64,000 nucleotides of DNA, from assembly GCA_039818345.1 (NCBI GenBank), contig JBCBUC010000008.1, forward strand, positions 1 through 64,000. Reading direction: 5' to 3'. The notes beneath the pieces were generated by a model, which worked only from the letters and a program-made list of their open reading frames with translations, ran no database searches and had not been told where the DNA came from. Both the position numbers and the translations under genes were made by a program. This DNA is from Parvularcula sp039818345 (GTDB lineage Bacteria > Pseudomonadota > Alphaproteobacteria > Caulobacterales > Parvularculaceae). Numbering within the stretch: position 1 is the stretch's first letter; the number at the start of each line of letters is the position of its first letter. Positions 42,410-50,952 of the stretch are shown here, piece by piece.

Positions 42410-42879
42410 TGGCAGAAAGCGATCTGAGTGATTATGAGGTGGTGCAAACAGCGCTCACGGAGATCGGCATCATCCACCAATTGGTGGAGACGGAGCTTCG
42501 CTTGGCTCTAGCGCCCCAGCTCTCCGTGTCCGAGTTTGGGGTTCTCAATCATTTCATCCGTAGGGGACAAAAAGAAGAGCCCGCACGCCTGGCCCGCGCC
42601 TTTCAACAAGCCAAGTCGTCAATGAGCGCAACACTGAACAAACTTCACCGAAAAGGCTTTATCACGCTGACGGCTTCGTCCGAAGATGGCCGCAAAAAAC
42701 TGGCGATGATTACGGAAGAAGGCCGAAAGGCATGGGCGAATGGAATCGCAGCCACCCTTCCCCTCGGCAATCCTTTGATCGAAGCGTTTGGTACGGAGCG
42801 CTTGCGAGAGGCACTTCCCACCTTGCAAGCGCTCAGGATGTTTCTCGACGAAGCCCGTAACGAGCGGGACGGGTTTTAA
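42409..42879 (+). CDS. MarR-family transcriptional regulator
   Basis: 156 residues with a winged helix-turn-helix: LSVSEFGVLNHFIRRG, ARLARAFQQAKSSMSATLNKLHRKGFITLTASSEDGRKKLAMITEEG. Overlaps the flavoprotein gene by one base; probably represses their shared promoter at 41198-41244. MarR proteins with reductase targets often respond to quinones or other electrophiles, but there is no cysteine at all in this sequence, so a thiol switch is unlikely and a ligand is expected. Its end overlaps the convergent dehydrogenase gene by four bases. Confidence 0.92.
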   Translation: MAESDLSDYEVVQTALTEIGIIHQLVETELRLALAPQLSVSEFGVLNHFIRRGQKEEPARLARAFQQAKSSMSATLNKLHRKGFITLTASSEDGRKKLAMITEEGRKAWANGIAATLPLGNPLIEAFGTERLREALPTLQALRMFLDEARNERDGF

Positions 42880-44675
42880 CCCGCCAGCAGCTCAGGCTCC
42901 ACCTCAGCAACAGAACGCGCGCCTGCACGAACGGCTGGCGCGAAGCCCGTCGCCCGCGGCAACAGGTTTTCTGCATAGAAGCAGGCGATGTGGATCTTGC
43001 TATCCAAGAACTCCGTATGCGCGCCTTCGTCGTCTTTAAGGCCAAGCGCCGCGAGGGCACCCCGAAGAAGGTAATGACCGCCGGTGACGTAACCAAATTG
43101 TTCAAGATACGGTGTTCCGCCAGCAAGGCCGTCCTCGGGATTGGACGCCATCGCATCGACCATCCATTCAGTGTTGCGGCGCAACCGAGCGACCTCTTCT
43201 TTGAGGCGATTGCCTGCTTTGACGAGGCGCTTATGCTCCGATGCAATCGCTTTATCAGCATTCGCATCGACTTCATCGAGGAAGTCATAGGCCAGCTTAC
43301 CGCCACCCATGCCAAGTTTCCGGCCGATGAGGTCGATGCCTTGAATCCCGTTGGTGCCCTCATAGATCGCGCAAATGCGCGCATCGCGGAAGAACTGCGT
43401 TGCGCCAGTTTCTTCGACAAAGCCCATGCCGCCATGGATCTGTACACCGATATTGGTCACTTCCATGGCGCGCTCAGAAGGGAACGCTTTCGACAGCGGC
43501 GTCAAAAGCTCTTCGCGCTCTTTCGCCTTGGCCTTGACCTCTGGATCCGTTGCTTTTTTCGCAAGATCATAGGCCACCATATTAGCGTAACAAATCGCCC
43601 GACCTGCATCGGTCAACGCCTTCATGGTGTAAAGATTGCGGCGAACATCTGCATGCTGCCAAATTGGAATGGCTGGCCCAGATTTAACGCCAAAGGCGCG
43701 GCCTTGCTCCCGGTCTTGCGCATAGGCCAGCGCCTTTTGGAAAGCGGCTTCGGATGCGGAGACCGCCTGCATGCCGACATCAATGCGGGCCGCGTTCATC
43801 ATCACGAACATGTTTTTAAGGCCTTCATTGGCACCGCCAACGAGCTTGCCAATGCACTCATCATTATCGCCATAGGAAAGCACACACGTCGGCGAGCCGT
43901 GCTGACCAAGCTTCTCTTCAATGCCTACGCATTTGACGTCGTTGGCCTGACCGATGGAACCATCGCTATTGATACGGAATTTCGGCACCATGAACATCGA
44001 GATGCCGCGAGTTCCTTCCGGTGCATCAGGAAGGCGCGCGAGCACGAGATGGCAGATATTCTCCGTCAGGTCGTGTTCGCCATAGGATATCCAGATCTTA
44101 GTACCTTTGATCTTGTAGGTGCCATCACCAACCGGTTCAGCCTTGGTCTTGATGTTCGCCAAGTCAGAGCCCGCTTGAGGCTCTGACAGGTTCATCGTGC
44201 CCGCCCATTCTCCGGAGATGAGCTTGGGCAGGATAAACTCTTTCTGCTCCTCATCTCCATAGGCAAGCAGTGCCTTCACCGCACCGGTGGTCAGGCTTGT
44301 GCCCATGGTGAAGGACAAACAAGCGCCGCACATTGCATCGAAGACCATCAAGGCGAGCGTCGCTGGCAGATTCTGACCGCCGAATTCCTCAGGGAATGCG
44401 ACTGAATTCCAGCCAGCCTCGACATACTGGCTATAGGCCTCTTTGAAACCAGGGCTCGTGAACACTTTGCCGTTTTCAAGCCGCGCGCCCTGCTGGTCGG
44501 ACGTCCAATTGAGGGGGGCGATCACCTCGTCAGAGAATTTCGCCGCCTCGCCAAGGATGGCTTCGAGAAACTCATCGGAAAGGTCTTCAAAGGCTCCCGT
44601 GTCACGCAAGGCTTCGAAACCTGCTGCGTGGTTGAGGAGAAATTGCATGTCGCGGATCGGGCTGTGATAGGTCAC
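42876..44675 (-). CDS. long acyl-CoA dehydrogenase with extra C-terminal domain (AcdB/DmdC-like)
   Basis: 599 residues: N-terminal helical domain, middle domain with WAGTMNLSEPQAGSDL and KIKGTKIWISYGEHD, FAD domain with RAMEVTNIGVQIHGGMGFVEETG and FRDARICAIYEGTNGIQ, and an extra C-terminal domain (about 480-599) found in the 600-residue subgroup. That subgroup covers medium-chain acyl-CoA dehydrogenases and the methylthiopropanoyl-CoA dehydrogenase DmdC. The GTG at 44675 gives MTYHSPIRDMQFLLNH, matching family N-termini, with GGGAG upstream; the frame to 44771 is not used. Antisense long frames in this gene are shadows. Confidence 0.9.
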   Translation of the reverse strand: MTYHSPIRDMQFLLNHAAGFEALRDTGAFEDLSDEFLEAILGEAAKFSDEVIAPLNWTSDQQGARLENGKVFTSPGFKEAYSQYVEAGWNSVAFPEEFGGQNLPATLALMVFDAMCGACLSFTMGTSLTTGAVKALLAYGDEEQKEFILPKLISGEWAGTMNLSEPQAGSDLANIKTKAEPVGDGTYKIKGTKIWISYGEHDLTENICHLVLARLPDAPEGTRGISMFMVPKFRINSDGSIGQANDVKCVGIEEKLGQHGSPTCVLSYGDNDECIGKLVGGANEGLKNMFVMMNAARIDVGMQAVSASEAAFQKALAYAQDREQGRAFGVKSGPAIPIWQHADVRRNLYTMKALTDAGRAICYANMVAYDLAKKATDPEVKAKAKEREELLTPLSKAFPSERAMEVTNIGVQIHGGMGFVEETGATQFFRDARICAIYEGTNGIQGIDLIGRKLGMGGGKLAYDFLDEVDANADKAIASEHKRLVKAGNRLKEEVARLRRNTEWMVDAMASNPEDGLAGGTPYLEQFGYVTGGHYLLRGALAALGLKDDEGAHTEFLDSKIHIACFYAENLLPRATGFAPAVRAGARSVAEVEPELLAG

Positions 44676-44743
44676 GGGGGGCTCCCTGATTGGAATTCTG
44701 GACGTTGGCCTCCTCTTTGGCCTGGGTGGGTGACGAAAGCAAA

Positions 44744-45670
44744 GTGACGAACCGCAGCACGCAACCATCAATAGCAGATGCCGCCCAAATCCTTGGGGAT
44801 GGCGGCGTGTGCGCTGTTCCGACCGAGACAGTCTATGGGCTCGCAGCCCTTGCGTCCGATGGTGCCGCGGTCGCGAAGATCTATGAAACCAAAGGCCGCC
44901 CGAGCTTTAACCCGCTGATTGTCCATTGCCTTTCGGCAGAAGATGCGGGCCGAGTGGTCAAATTCGATGATTGCGCCCGCAGCTTGGCTGCTGCGTTTTG
45001 GCCGGGGCCGCTGACCGTGGTGCTTGAAAAGCAGGATGACGCGCCGGTCGCGAGCCTCGCGGGGGCAGGCCTTCCGACCCTTGCTGTCCGCGTGCCGTCC
45101 CATCCCGTAATGCGCGAGCTTCTTGAAACGCTGGGCGCACCAGTGGTCGCGCCTTCGGCCAATCGGTCCGGTCAGCTAAGTCCCACGCGGGCCGACCACG
45201 TGATCGCCGAGTTTGCCGGCCAGGTACCGGTTCTCGACGGTGGACCGTGCGAAGCCGGGATTGAAAGCACGATCATCAGCCTCACCAACAGCCGTCCAAC
45301 CCTTTTGCGGCCAGGATCGATTCCATCGGACAAGATTGAGGCACGGCTTGGCCATCCCTTAGCGAAGGCCGGCAGCGGTATCGAAGCGCCGGGAATGATG
45401 ACCAGTCATTACGCGCCGCAAGCAAGCCTTCGGCTCCATGCTGATGCGGCGGAGGCGGATGAAATTCTCCTCGGCTTTGGCGGCACCGCGGGAGCGGTGA
45501 AAGACCTGTCACCAAAAGCCGACCTGCGCGAAGCAGCGGCCAATCTCTTTGACTATCTAAGGGAACTTGACCGCGAAGGACGACCTATCGCTGTCGCGCC
45601 GATCCCAGAAAAGGGCCTCGGCCAAGCGATCAATGATCGCCTTCGTCGGGCCGCCGCGCCCAGAGACTAG
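44744..45670 (+). CDS. tsaC: L-threonylcarbamoyladenylate synthase (Sua5/YwlC type)
   Basis: Makes threonylcarbamoyl-AMP for the t6A37 modification of tRNAs. The YrdC domain is clear: GGVCAVPTETVYGLAALA, ETKGRPSFNPLIVHC, WPGPLTVVLEK, APSANRSGQLSPT and GIESTIISL. A C-terminal Sua5 domain (about 205-308; SGIEAPGMMTSHYAPQA linker) makes this the long form. The start is uncertain: GTG 44744 fits the family, GTG 44726 and TTG 44690 are possible. Divergent from the dehydrogenase gene with under 70 bases between. Confidence 0.93.
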   Translation: MTNRSTQPSIADAAQILGDGGVCAVPTETVYGLAALASDGAAVAKIYETKGRPSFNPLIVHCLSAEDAGRVVKFDDCARSLAAAFWPGPLTVVLEKQDDAPVASLAGAGLPTLAVRVPSHPVMRELLETLGAPVVAPSANRSGQLSPTRADHVIAEFAGQVPVLDGGPCEAGIESTIISLTNSRPTLLRPGSIPSDKIEARLGHPLAKAGSGIEAPGMMTSHYAPQASLRLHADAAEADEILLGFGGTAGAVKDLSPKADLREAAANLFDYLRELDREGRPIAVAPIPEKGLGQAINDRLRRAAAPRD

Positions 45671-45726
45671 CGCCCGGACCCGCCAGGAATTGGCCCGGCG
45701 GTTGGGCGGGGCTAGCTTTCCTCGCG

Positions 45727-45746
45727 TATAGACGTTCGTCCGAACG
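45727..45746 (+). promoter_or_regulatory. -10 element with inverted repeat upstream of the cupin gene
   Basis: TATAGA (45727-45732) is followed at once by CGTTCGTCCGAACG (45733-45746), 6-bp arms around TC. A possible -35 TTGGGC lies 19 bases upstream. The half-site CGTTCG and its place next to TATAG match the Acg-marR promoter at 41221-41244, though the centre is two bases shorter. Confidence 0.4.
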
Positions 45747-45771
45747 CGGCGATAGTGAGGGAACCATCAAC

Positions 45772-46131
45772 ATGTCGATCAGCGCAGTGAAGCCGGTGAC
45801 ACGGGACGCCGAAGGCACACCCGGGACCATCAGGGCCGAAAAGCTCGTCAACGGGTCCTCAGAGACGCGATCATGGGATGCCTTTAGCGATAAGTCGGAG
45901 CAGTTTCATGTCGGCCATTGGGGCAGCGGGCCATGTGTGATTGATGTATCCTACACGGAGAATGAGCTCTGTGTGCTGGTTCAAGGGCGCGCGAAGATCA
46001 CCGACACAGACGGAGCCTCGTTAGAATTCGGAACAGGTGAGGCCTTTGTCATCGAAGCGGGCTTCAAGGGCACCTGGGAGTCAATCGGCGATGTGGTGAA
46101 GATCTACGCGATCTTTGAAGATAACCAATAA
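45772..46131 (+). CDS. cupin-domain protein
   Basis: 119 residues forming a single small beta barrel: the strand pattern EQFHVGHWGSGPCVIDVSYTENELCVLVQGRAKITDTDGASLEFGTGEAFVIEAGFKGTWE fits the RmlC-like cupin (cupin_3) fold. Of the usual metal ligands, the Glu of the first motif (E-N-E-L) is seen but the paired histidines are not, so metal binding is doubtful. First gene of a rightward run of small accessory genes. Confidence 0.85.
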   Translation: MSISAVKPVTRDAEGTPGTIRAEKLVNGSSETRSWDAFSDKSEQFHVGHWGSGPCVIDVSYTENELCVLVQGRAKITDTDGASLEFGTGEAFVIEAGFKGTWESIGDVVKIYAIFEDNQ

Positions 46132-46176
46132 TCTGCCTACCGCTTTACAATTTACTCTCTCGAAAGCAGCAATGTC

Positions 46177-46824
46177 ATGAAAATCTACGCCAACCCTGGG
46201 TCCGGATCAGCCTGTGTCGAAGCCGCCTTGGCGGAGCTTGATCTGCCCTTTGAACGTGTCCTGGTTGCGTACACGGATGATGGCATCGTCGATGAGGATT
46301 TCATCAAGATTAACCCGCGGCGTCAGATTCCTGCGATGATCCTCGACAACGGTGCATGCCTCACAGAAACCGCCGCGATGCTCAGCTATGTGGCGGACGC
46401 CAACCCCCAATCCGGATTAGCCCCCTCACCCGGATCGTTAGAGCGGGCGCGCCTTGATCAATGGATGTGCTTTATCCTCGCCAACATTTACGAGGGTGAG
46501 CTGAGGAAAAACTATCCGCAGCGCTACACGACCAAGGACACGGACGATGTGGCGGAGGTCGCTGACGCGTTCGTCATGGAAAACTACAAGCTGCTTGAAG
46601 ATGCGTGCAGCGAGGGTCCCTATTTTTTCGGCGAGACTTGCACGATTTTGGATATCTACATCTGGATGTTCGTGAATTGGTTTGAAGAGTTTGATGAGTT
46701 CAGGGCCGCGTGCCCCAAGGTCTTGGCCCTGACCGAGCAGGTCATGAACCGCCCCAAAATTGCTCCGGTGCATGTCTTTAACTTTGGAGAAGGTCTAGGC
46801 TGGGGCGGTCAACTGGAAAGCTAG
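46177..46824 (+). CDS. glutathione S-transferase family protein
   Basis: 215 residues. Thioredoxin-like N domain (MKIYANPGSGSACVEAALAE, NPRRQIPAMILDNGACLTETAAML with the cis-proline and the E-T/S-A glutathione site) and an all-helical C domain (about 85-210; TILDIYIWMFVNWFEEFDE with the N-cap D). The catalytic residue could be Ser8 or Ser10. Substrate unknown. Confidence 0.9.
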   Translation: MKIYANPGSGSACVEAALAELDLPFERVLVAYTDDGIVDEDFIKINPRRQIPAMILDNGACLTETAAMLSYVADANPQSGLAPSPGSLERARLDQWMCFILANIYEGELRKNYPQRYTTKDTDDVAEVADAFVMENYKLLEDACSEGPYFFGETCTILDIYIWMFVNWFEEFDEFRAACPKVLALTEQVMNRPKIAPVHVFNFGEGLGWGGQLES

Positions 46825-46827
46825 GCC

Positions 46828-47133
46828 GTGATCACCTGCTATATTCGCTACGAAATCGATCCCTCTAAGAAAGCCGAGTTCGAGCAGTATGCGAGGCTTT
46901 GGCTCGAGCTGGTGCCGCGGTTTGGCGGCACGCATCACGGCTATTTCCTGCCCCATGAAAGCGCCAACGACCTCGCCGTCGCGCTCTTTTCGTTTCCGTC
47001 CCTCGCCGACTATGAGCGCTATCGTACGGAGATTTTTCAAGACCCAGACTGTCAGAAAGCCTTCGCTTATGCCGAGGAGACAGCCTGCATTCGGCGCCAT
47101 GACCGGCAGTTCCTTTCGCCTCTTCTTGACTAA
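46828..47133 (+). CDS. NIPSNAP-family protein
   Basis: 101 residues, a single ferredoxin-like alpha/beta barrel domain: MITCYIRYEIDPSKKAEFEQYARLWLELVPRFGGTHHGYFLPHES and FSFPSLADYERYRTEIFQDPD are typical of the family. Starts with GTG three bases after the GST stop, so both are on one transcript. Biochemical role unknown. Confidence 0.88.
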   Translation: MITCYIRYEIDPSKKAEFEQYARLWLELVPRFGGTHHGYFLPHESANDLAVALFSFPSLADYERYRTEIFQDPDCQKAFAYAEETACIRRHDRQFLSPLLD

Positions 47134-47194
47134 ACCTGGATCATTGATGCACGGCAGGTAGGGCTCATCCCGCACAAGGCTGACGAGGCGTATC

Positions 47195-47665
47195 ATGACC
47201 AAGACGTGGCGAATTTATTTATCCGGCGAGATCCATACCAATTGGCGCGATGAAATCGCCGAAGGGATCAAGGCCCGGGACCTGCCGGTCGAGTTGAGTG
47301 CCCCCGTGACCGATCATCCCGCCTCTGATGATTGCGGTGTCGCCATTCTTGGTACAGAAGAGAAAAAGTTCTGGCACGACCGAAAAGGCGCGCAAGTGAA
47401 CGCCATCCGGACACAGACGCTAATTAAAGAAGCTGATATCGTGGTTGTGCGGTTCGGCGACAAATATAAGCAGTGGAACGCGGCCTTCGATGCGGGGTAC
47501 GCTGCTGCGCTTGGCAAGCCGATCATTGTCAACCACGGCGACGACATCGTGCATCCCCTCAAAGAAGTTGATGCAGCAGCCATGGCTGTGGCTGAAACGC
47601 CCGCGCAAATCGTCGAAATCCTCGATTATGTTATTCACGGCAACCTCAAGGGCTACACCGATTAG
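47195..47665 (+). CDS. YtoQ-family protein
   Basis: 156 residues matching the YtoQ family: TWRIYLSGEIHTNWRDEI, FWHDRKGAQVNAIRTQTLIKEADIVVVRFGDKYKQWNAAFDAGYAAALGKPII. The layout resembles nucleoside 2-deoxyribosyltransferase-like folds, but no activity is established for the family. 61 bases after the NIPSNAP gene. Confidence 0.88.
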   Translation: MTKTWRIYLSGEIHTNWRDEIAEGIKARDLPVELSAPVTDHPASDDCGVAILGTEEKKFWHDRKGAQVNAIRTQTLIKEADIVVVRFGDKYKQWNAAFDAGYAAALGKPIIVNHGDDIVHPLKEVDAAAMAVAETPAQIVEILDYVIHGNLKGYTD

Positions 47666-47693
47666 CGCCCCTATTCGTGTGAGAGGTATACCA

Positions 47694-48179
47694 ATGATCC
47701 GCTGGCTGAAAATCATTTTCGTGGTCGGAATCGCGGTTTGGGGGTTGATTGGGACCTTAGGCAACCTGTTGAGCCTCGATGCTGCGTACAAAAGTGTCGA
47801 GCAAGTGACGTCGATGGAATGGATGGCTGATGGAGTTGGCCCCCCATGGCGTACCACCAGCCCTGTCGTTATTGGGATGGGTGTTGCCCTGATCATTTTG
47901 GGGAAACTGGCCGCTGCGGTGATGTGCTCAATCGGTGCGGTCACGATGATCAAGTCCGTTGGTCGCGACGCCGCGTCGTTTCAAACGTCGAAGCGCTTTG
48001 CGATCGTCGGCGCTGGCGCTGCGGTCTTTATGCTGTTTTTCGGTTTCACCGTGATCGGAGAGACAGCCTACCTGATGTTCTTTGAACCGTATCTGGTTGG
48101 CGCCGCCGATGCTGCGTGGCGATATGGCGGCTTTATTGGGCTGATCATGCTCTTTTTGGCGCAACCTGAGCCCGCATGA
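47694..48179 (+). CDS. DUF2165-family membrane protein
   Basis: 161 residues with four membrane helices (about 3-22, 58-85, 98-122 and 135-155). NLLSLDAAYKSVEQVTSMEWM after the first helix is the conserved periplasmic part of DUF2165 proteins. Function unknown. The ATG at 47694 follows GAGAGGT; the frame upstream overlaps ytoQ and is rejected. Confidence 0.85.
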   Translation: MIRWLKIIFVVGIAVWGLIGTLGNLLSLDAAYKSVEQVTSMEWMADGVGPPWRTTSPVVIGMGVALIILGKLAAAVMCSIGAVTMIKSVGRDAASFQTSKRFAIVGAGAAVFMLFFGFTVIGETAYLMFFEPYLVGAADAAWRYGGFIGLIMLFLAQPEPA

Positions 48180-48219
48180 CGGAGTTGCGTCTGCAGACAA
48201 GGAGGCGCATTTCGCCTCC

Positions 48220-49641
48220 ATGACCTTCAGCCAGAGCGACATTGCGGCGATTGCCGAGACCGCAGCACCGAAAAGCGTTGTCCCAGAGGACCAGCATCAG
48301 CCGCACCTTGAAGAATGGCGCGGCCGCTGGACCGGCGAGACACCGCTGATCCTGGCGCCGAACTCCACCCAAGAGCTCAGCAACATTATGGCGGCTTGCT
48401 ACGCGCGGGACATCGCGGTCGTGCCGCAAGGCGGCAACACAGGACTGGTGGGAGCACAGGTGCCCAAGGGCGAGGTGCTCATCTCCACCAAGCGCCTGCG
48501 CGCGGTCCGCGACGTCTCACCTGAAGGTTTCACCATGACCTTAGAGGCAGGCGTGACACTGGCAGAAGCCCAGAACCTCGCCGCCAAGGAGGATCGCCTG
48601 TTCCCTCTTTCCATCGGCGCTGAGGGCACCGCCAATATTGGCGGGGTGCTGAGCACCAATGCGGGCGGTGTGCACGTCCTTAGGTACGGCAATGCCCGCG
48701 ATTTGGTCCTGGGGCTTGAGGTGGTGCTGCCCGATGGTCGGATATGGCAAGGGCTGAACGCCCTTCGAAAGAACAATGTCGGCTATGATCTCAAACATCT
48801 TTTCATCGGCGGCGAAGGCACGCTTGGTATCATCACAGCCGCAGTCCTCAAGCTTTATCCGTGTCCTAAGGAGCATGTCACCGCACTGCTGAGTGTTCCG
48901 TCTGCTGAACATGCAGTCAGTCTTCTCTCCCTAGCGCAGGATCTTTCCGGCGGCCAGGTGGGCTCGTTTGAGCTCATGGGGGGACCGATGCTGGATCTGG
49001 TGCTCAAACAATTCCCTGACCTTTCGCGCCCTCTTGATAGCCGCGCGCCATTTTACGTGTTGGCGGAGTTTTCAGCGGGGCGTGAAGGCAGGTTGCGCGA
49101 CACTGTTGATGACATCTTGGCCCTCGCGATGGACAAAGGCCTGGTGACCGACGGCACCATTGCCGCTGACCACAAGCAATCAGAAGCGCTCTGGACCCTC
49201 CGCCACAACGCAACCGAGGCGATGAAACAGGATGCAAGTCCTTGCGTGAAATGCGACGTCTCCGTCCCAATTGCGCAGATCCCTGCCTTTTTGGCCGGGG
49301 CCGATGCCGCTGTTCATGAGATGGATGCAGGTGCACGGATCATCGCGTTTGGCCATATGGGGGATGGGAACATTCACTACGACGTGTTGGCACCAAAGGA
49401 CGGGGATCAGGAGGCCTTTCGGGTGCGCATGGGGGATTTTGAGCGGCGTGTGCATGACGTGACGGTGAGCCTCCATGGCTCAATCTCCGCTGAGCACGGC
49501 ATTGGGCAGTTAAAGCGTGACGAGCTCTTTGAACGGATGGATCCTGTTCAAATGAACCTGATGCAAACGATCAAAGCTTCGCTTGATCCGAAGGGGTTGA
49601 TGAACCCTGGAAAGCTCTTGACCCAGAAGACAGAAGGCTAA
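48220..49641 (+). CDS. FAD-linked D-2-hydroxyacid (D-2-hydroxyglutarate-type) dehydrogenase
   Basis: 473 residues with an FAD_binding_4 domain (about 45-180; VPQGGNTGLVGAQVP, TANIGGVLSTNAGGVHVLRYGNARDLVLG) and an FAD-oxidase C domain (about 215-465; FGHMGDGNIHYDV metal site, SISAEHGIGQLKRDEL). This motif set is that of D-2-hydroxyglutarate dehydrogenases, which return serine-pathway by-product D-2HG to 2-oxoglutarate; D-lactate or glycolate oxidase subunits are the alternatives. No Fe-S partner subunit is adjacent, which favours the former. Confidence 0.9.
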   Translation: MTFSQSDIAAIAETAAPKSVVPEDQHQPHLEEWRGRWTGETPLILAPNSTQELSNIMAACYARDIAVVPQGGNTGLVGAQVPKGEVLISTKRLRAVRDVSPEGFTMTLEAGVTLAEAQNLAAKEDRLFPLSIGAEGTANIGGVLSTNAGGVHVLRYGNARDLVLGLEVVLPDGRIWQGLNALRKNNVGYDLKHLFIGGEGTLGIITAAVLKLYPCPKEHVTALLSVPSAEHAVSLLSLAQDLSGGQVGSFELMGGPMLDLVLKQFPDLSRPLDSRAPFYVLAEFSAGREGRLRDTVDDILALAMDKGLVTDGTIAADHKQSEALWTLRHNATEAMKQDASPCVKCDVSVPIAQIPAFLAGADAAVHEMDAGARIIAFGHMGDGNIHYDVLAPKDGDQEAFRVRMGDFERRVHDVTVSLHGSISAEHGIGQLKRDELFERMDPVQMNLMQTIKASLDPKGLMNPGKLLTQKTEG

Positions 49642-49651
49642 CCGCCCACCA

Positions 49652-50866
49652 TCAGCACCGTCTTTCATTGTCTCGCTTGATGGCGCGATAACGCAGCTTC
49701 CGCCGGTATAGCGACATATTGTGGAACTTATCGGGCCGCCGAAACGCCCGCCGCTTGATAATGCTACCGACCCGTTGGATGCGATCCCACACATCAAATG
49801 TCTTGAAAAAGCGCACATGAGGAAAGACCCCGCCGCCGGTGTCCTTGCCGGCGGTCATGTAACGCAAATCGCCAGGGTGCCGATATCCCTGAAACTTTTT
49901 CATCACCTGTTCCGCCGCCAAATGAAAAAGTCCTGCCGCAGGTAGGATGCCTCCGCCGGCGCGCAAGATGAACTTGGCGAACGCGATGCCGCCGCCGGAG
50001 GGCGGTAACATCGGAACCGGATCAAAACTGTTCACGATACGGTAGATGGGCGTATGGAACTGTTCGTTGAATGTGTGGTTACCAACCCTCGGTGCGCCGA
50101 ATGTATAGCACGCAGCAACACGCTCATGGCCGTTATCAAGACAGGTCTTCTCTTCGAAATGGGTCGCAATCACCGCCAACGCGCCGCCCAGGGAATGGCC
50201 GCCGATGAAAAGCTGTCGATCACCGACTTTTTGGAGCTCCCTTGCTATTTGATCCTTGGTGTGACGATAAGCTTGATGAAAACCACCATGGATCTTTGGC
50301 CCATGGGGAGCAGAGACGGCACCGGGATGCTCTTGCTCTTCCAAGGGCTGCAGCCCCGCATCGACATTTGACAACCAGTCCTGAAAACTATCCGTGCCCC
50401 GGAAAATAAGAACAGCGTAAGCCTCATGAGGGCCGTCACAGGTCGCAACAAATCCCTCTATTTCCGCTTCCGGATCAAATTCAGGGTCCGGGAAAATTCC
50501 TTGCAGCTTAAATCCGCACACAGCCAAGATTTGGCGTAACAACATCCGTGAGGTGAAGTTCTCCTCGTTAGACAACGAGCGTTCGGGACGTGGGCGCATC
50601 AAAAAAGCCTGCCGGTAGCGTTCAAGCAGTCGCACAAGCTCGGATTGGATGTCGTTGACATTGTTGGAGGCGGCAAGGTCTTCAGCCAAACTGCCGATGG
50701 CCTCGATCGATTGCTCTTCGAACTTGATATAGGCCAGCTGTGAAAGCACCGCCATTTGCCACGCCATGCGATCACTATAGGCGGCCCGTCCCGTTGGCGG
50801 CCGCATTTTTTGCAGACGAACAGCGTCGTTCGTTCGAATCTCGTCGATAAATGGGTTGTTTGTCAC
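49652..50866 (-). CDS. class 3 lipase-like alpha/beta hydrolase
   Basis: About 404 residues. The nucleophile elbow is GGHSLGGALAV, preceded by AVLIFRGTDSFQDWLSNVDAG (oxyanion region) and followed by YTFGAPRVGNHTFNEQF and IVNSFDPVPMLPP with the catalytic Asp, as in fungal-type class 3 lipases. No signal peptide is visible. The C-terminus is strongly basic (RRKLRYRAIKRDNERR). Start is uncertain: GTG 50866 has a GGGGA site; the frame continues to GTG 50923. Confidence 0.88.
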   Translation of the reverse strand: MTNNPFIDEIRTNDAVRLQKMRPPTGRAAYSDRMAWQMAVLSQLAYIKFEEQSIEAIGSLAEDLAASNNVNDIQSELVRLLERYRQAFLMRPRPERSLSNEENFTSRMLLRQILAVCGFKLQGIFPDPEFDPEAEIEGFVATCDGPHEAYAVLIFRGTDSFQDWLSNVDAGLQPLEEQEHPGAVSAPHGPKIHGGFHQAYRHTKDQIARELQKVGDRQLFIGGHSLGGALAVIATHFEEKTCLDNGHERVAACYTFGAPRVGNHTFNEQFHTPIYRIVNSFDPVPMLPPSGGGIAFAKFILRAGGGILPAAGLFHLAAEQVMKKFQGYRHPGDLRYMTAGKDTGGGVFPHVRFFKTFDVWDRIQRVGSIIKRRAFRRPDKFHNMSLYRRKLRYRAIKRDNERRC

Positions 50867-50952
50867 CAGCGCATCCCCGCTTAAACCGCGGAGGTTGTGG
50901 GTGGGCCAAACGTGCACGTCCACAACGAAAGACAGCCGTATGGGGTTTTTAT

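Noticed and set aside
42990..44186. 398-codon open frame on the plus strand
   Set aside because: It is antisense to the intact acyl-CoA dehydrogenase, whose motifs are complete; the translation has no recognisable domain or start signal.
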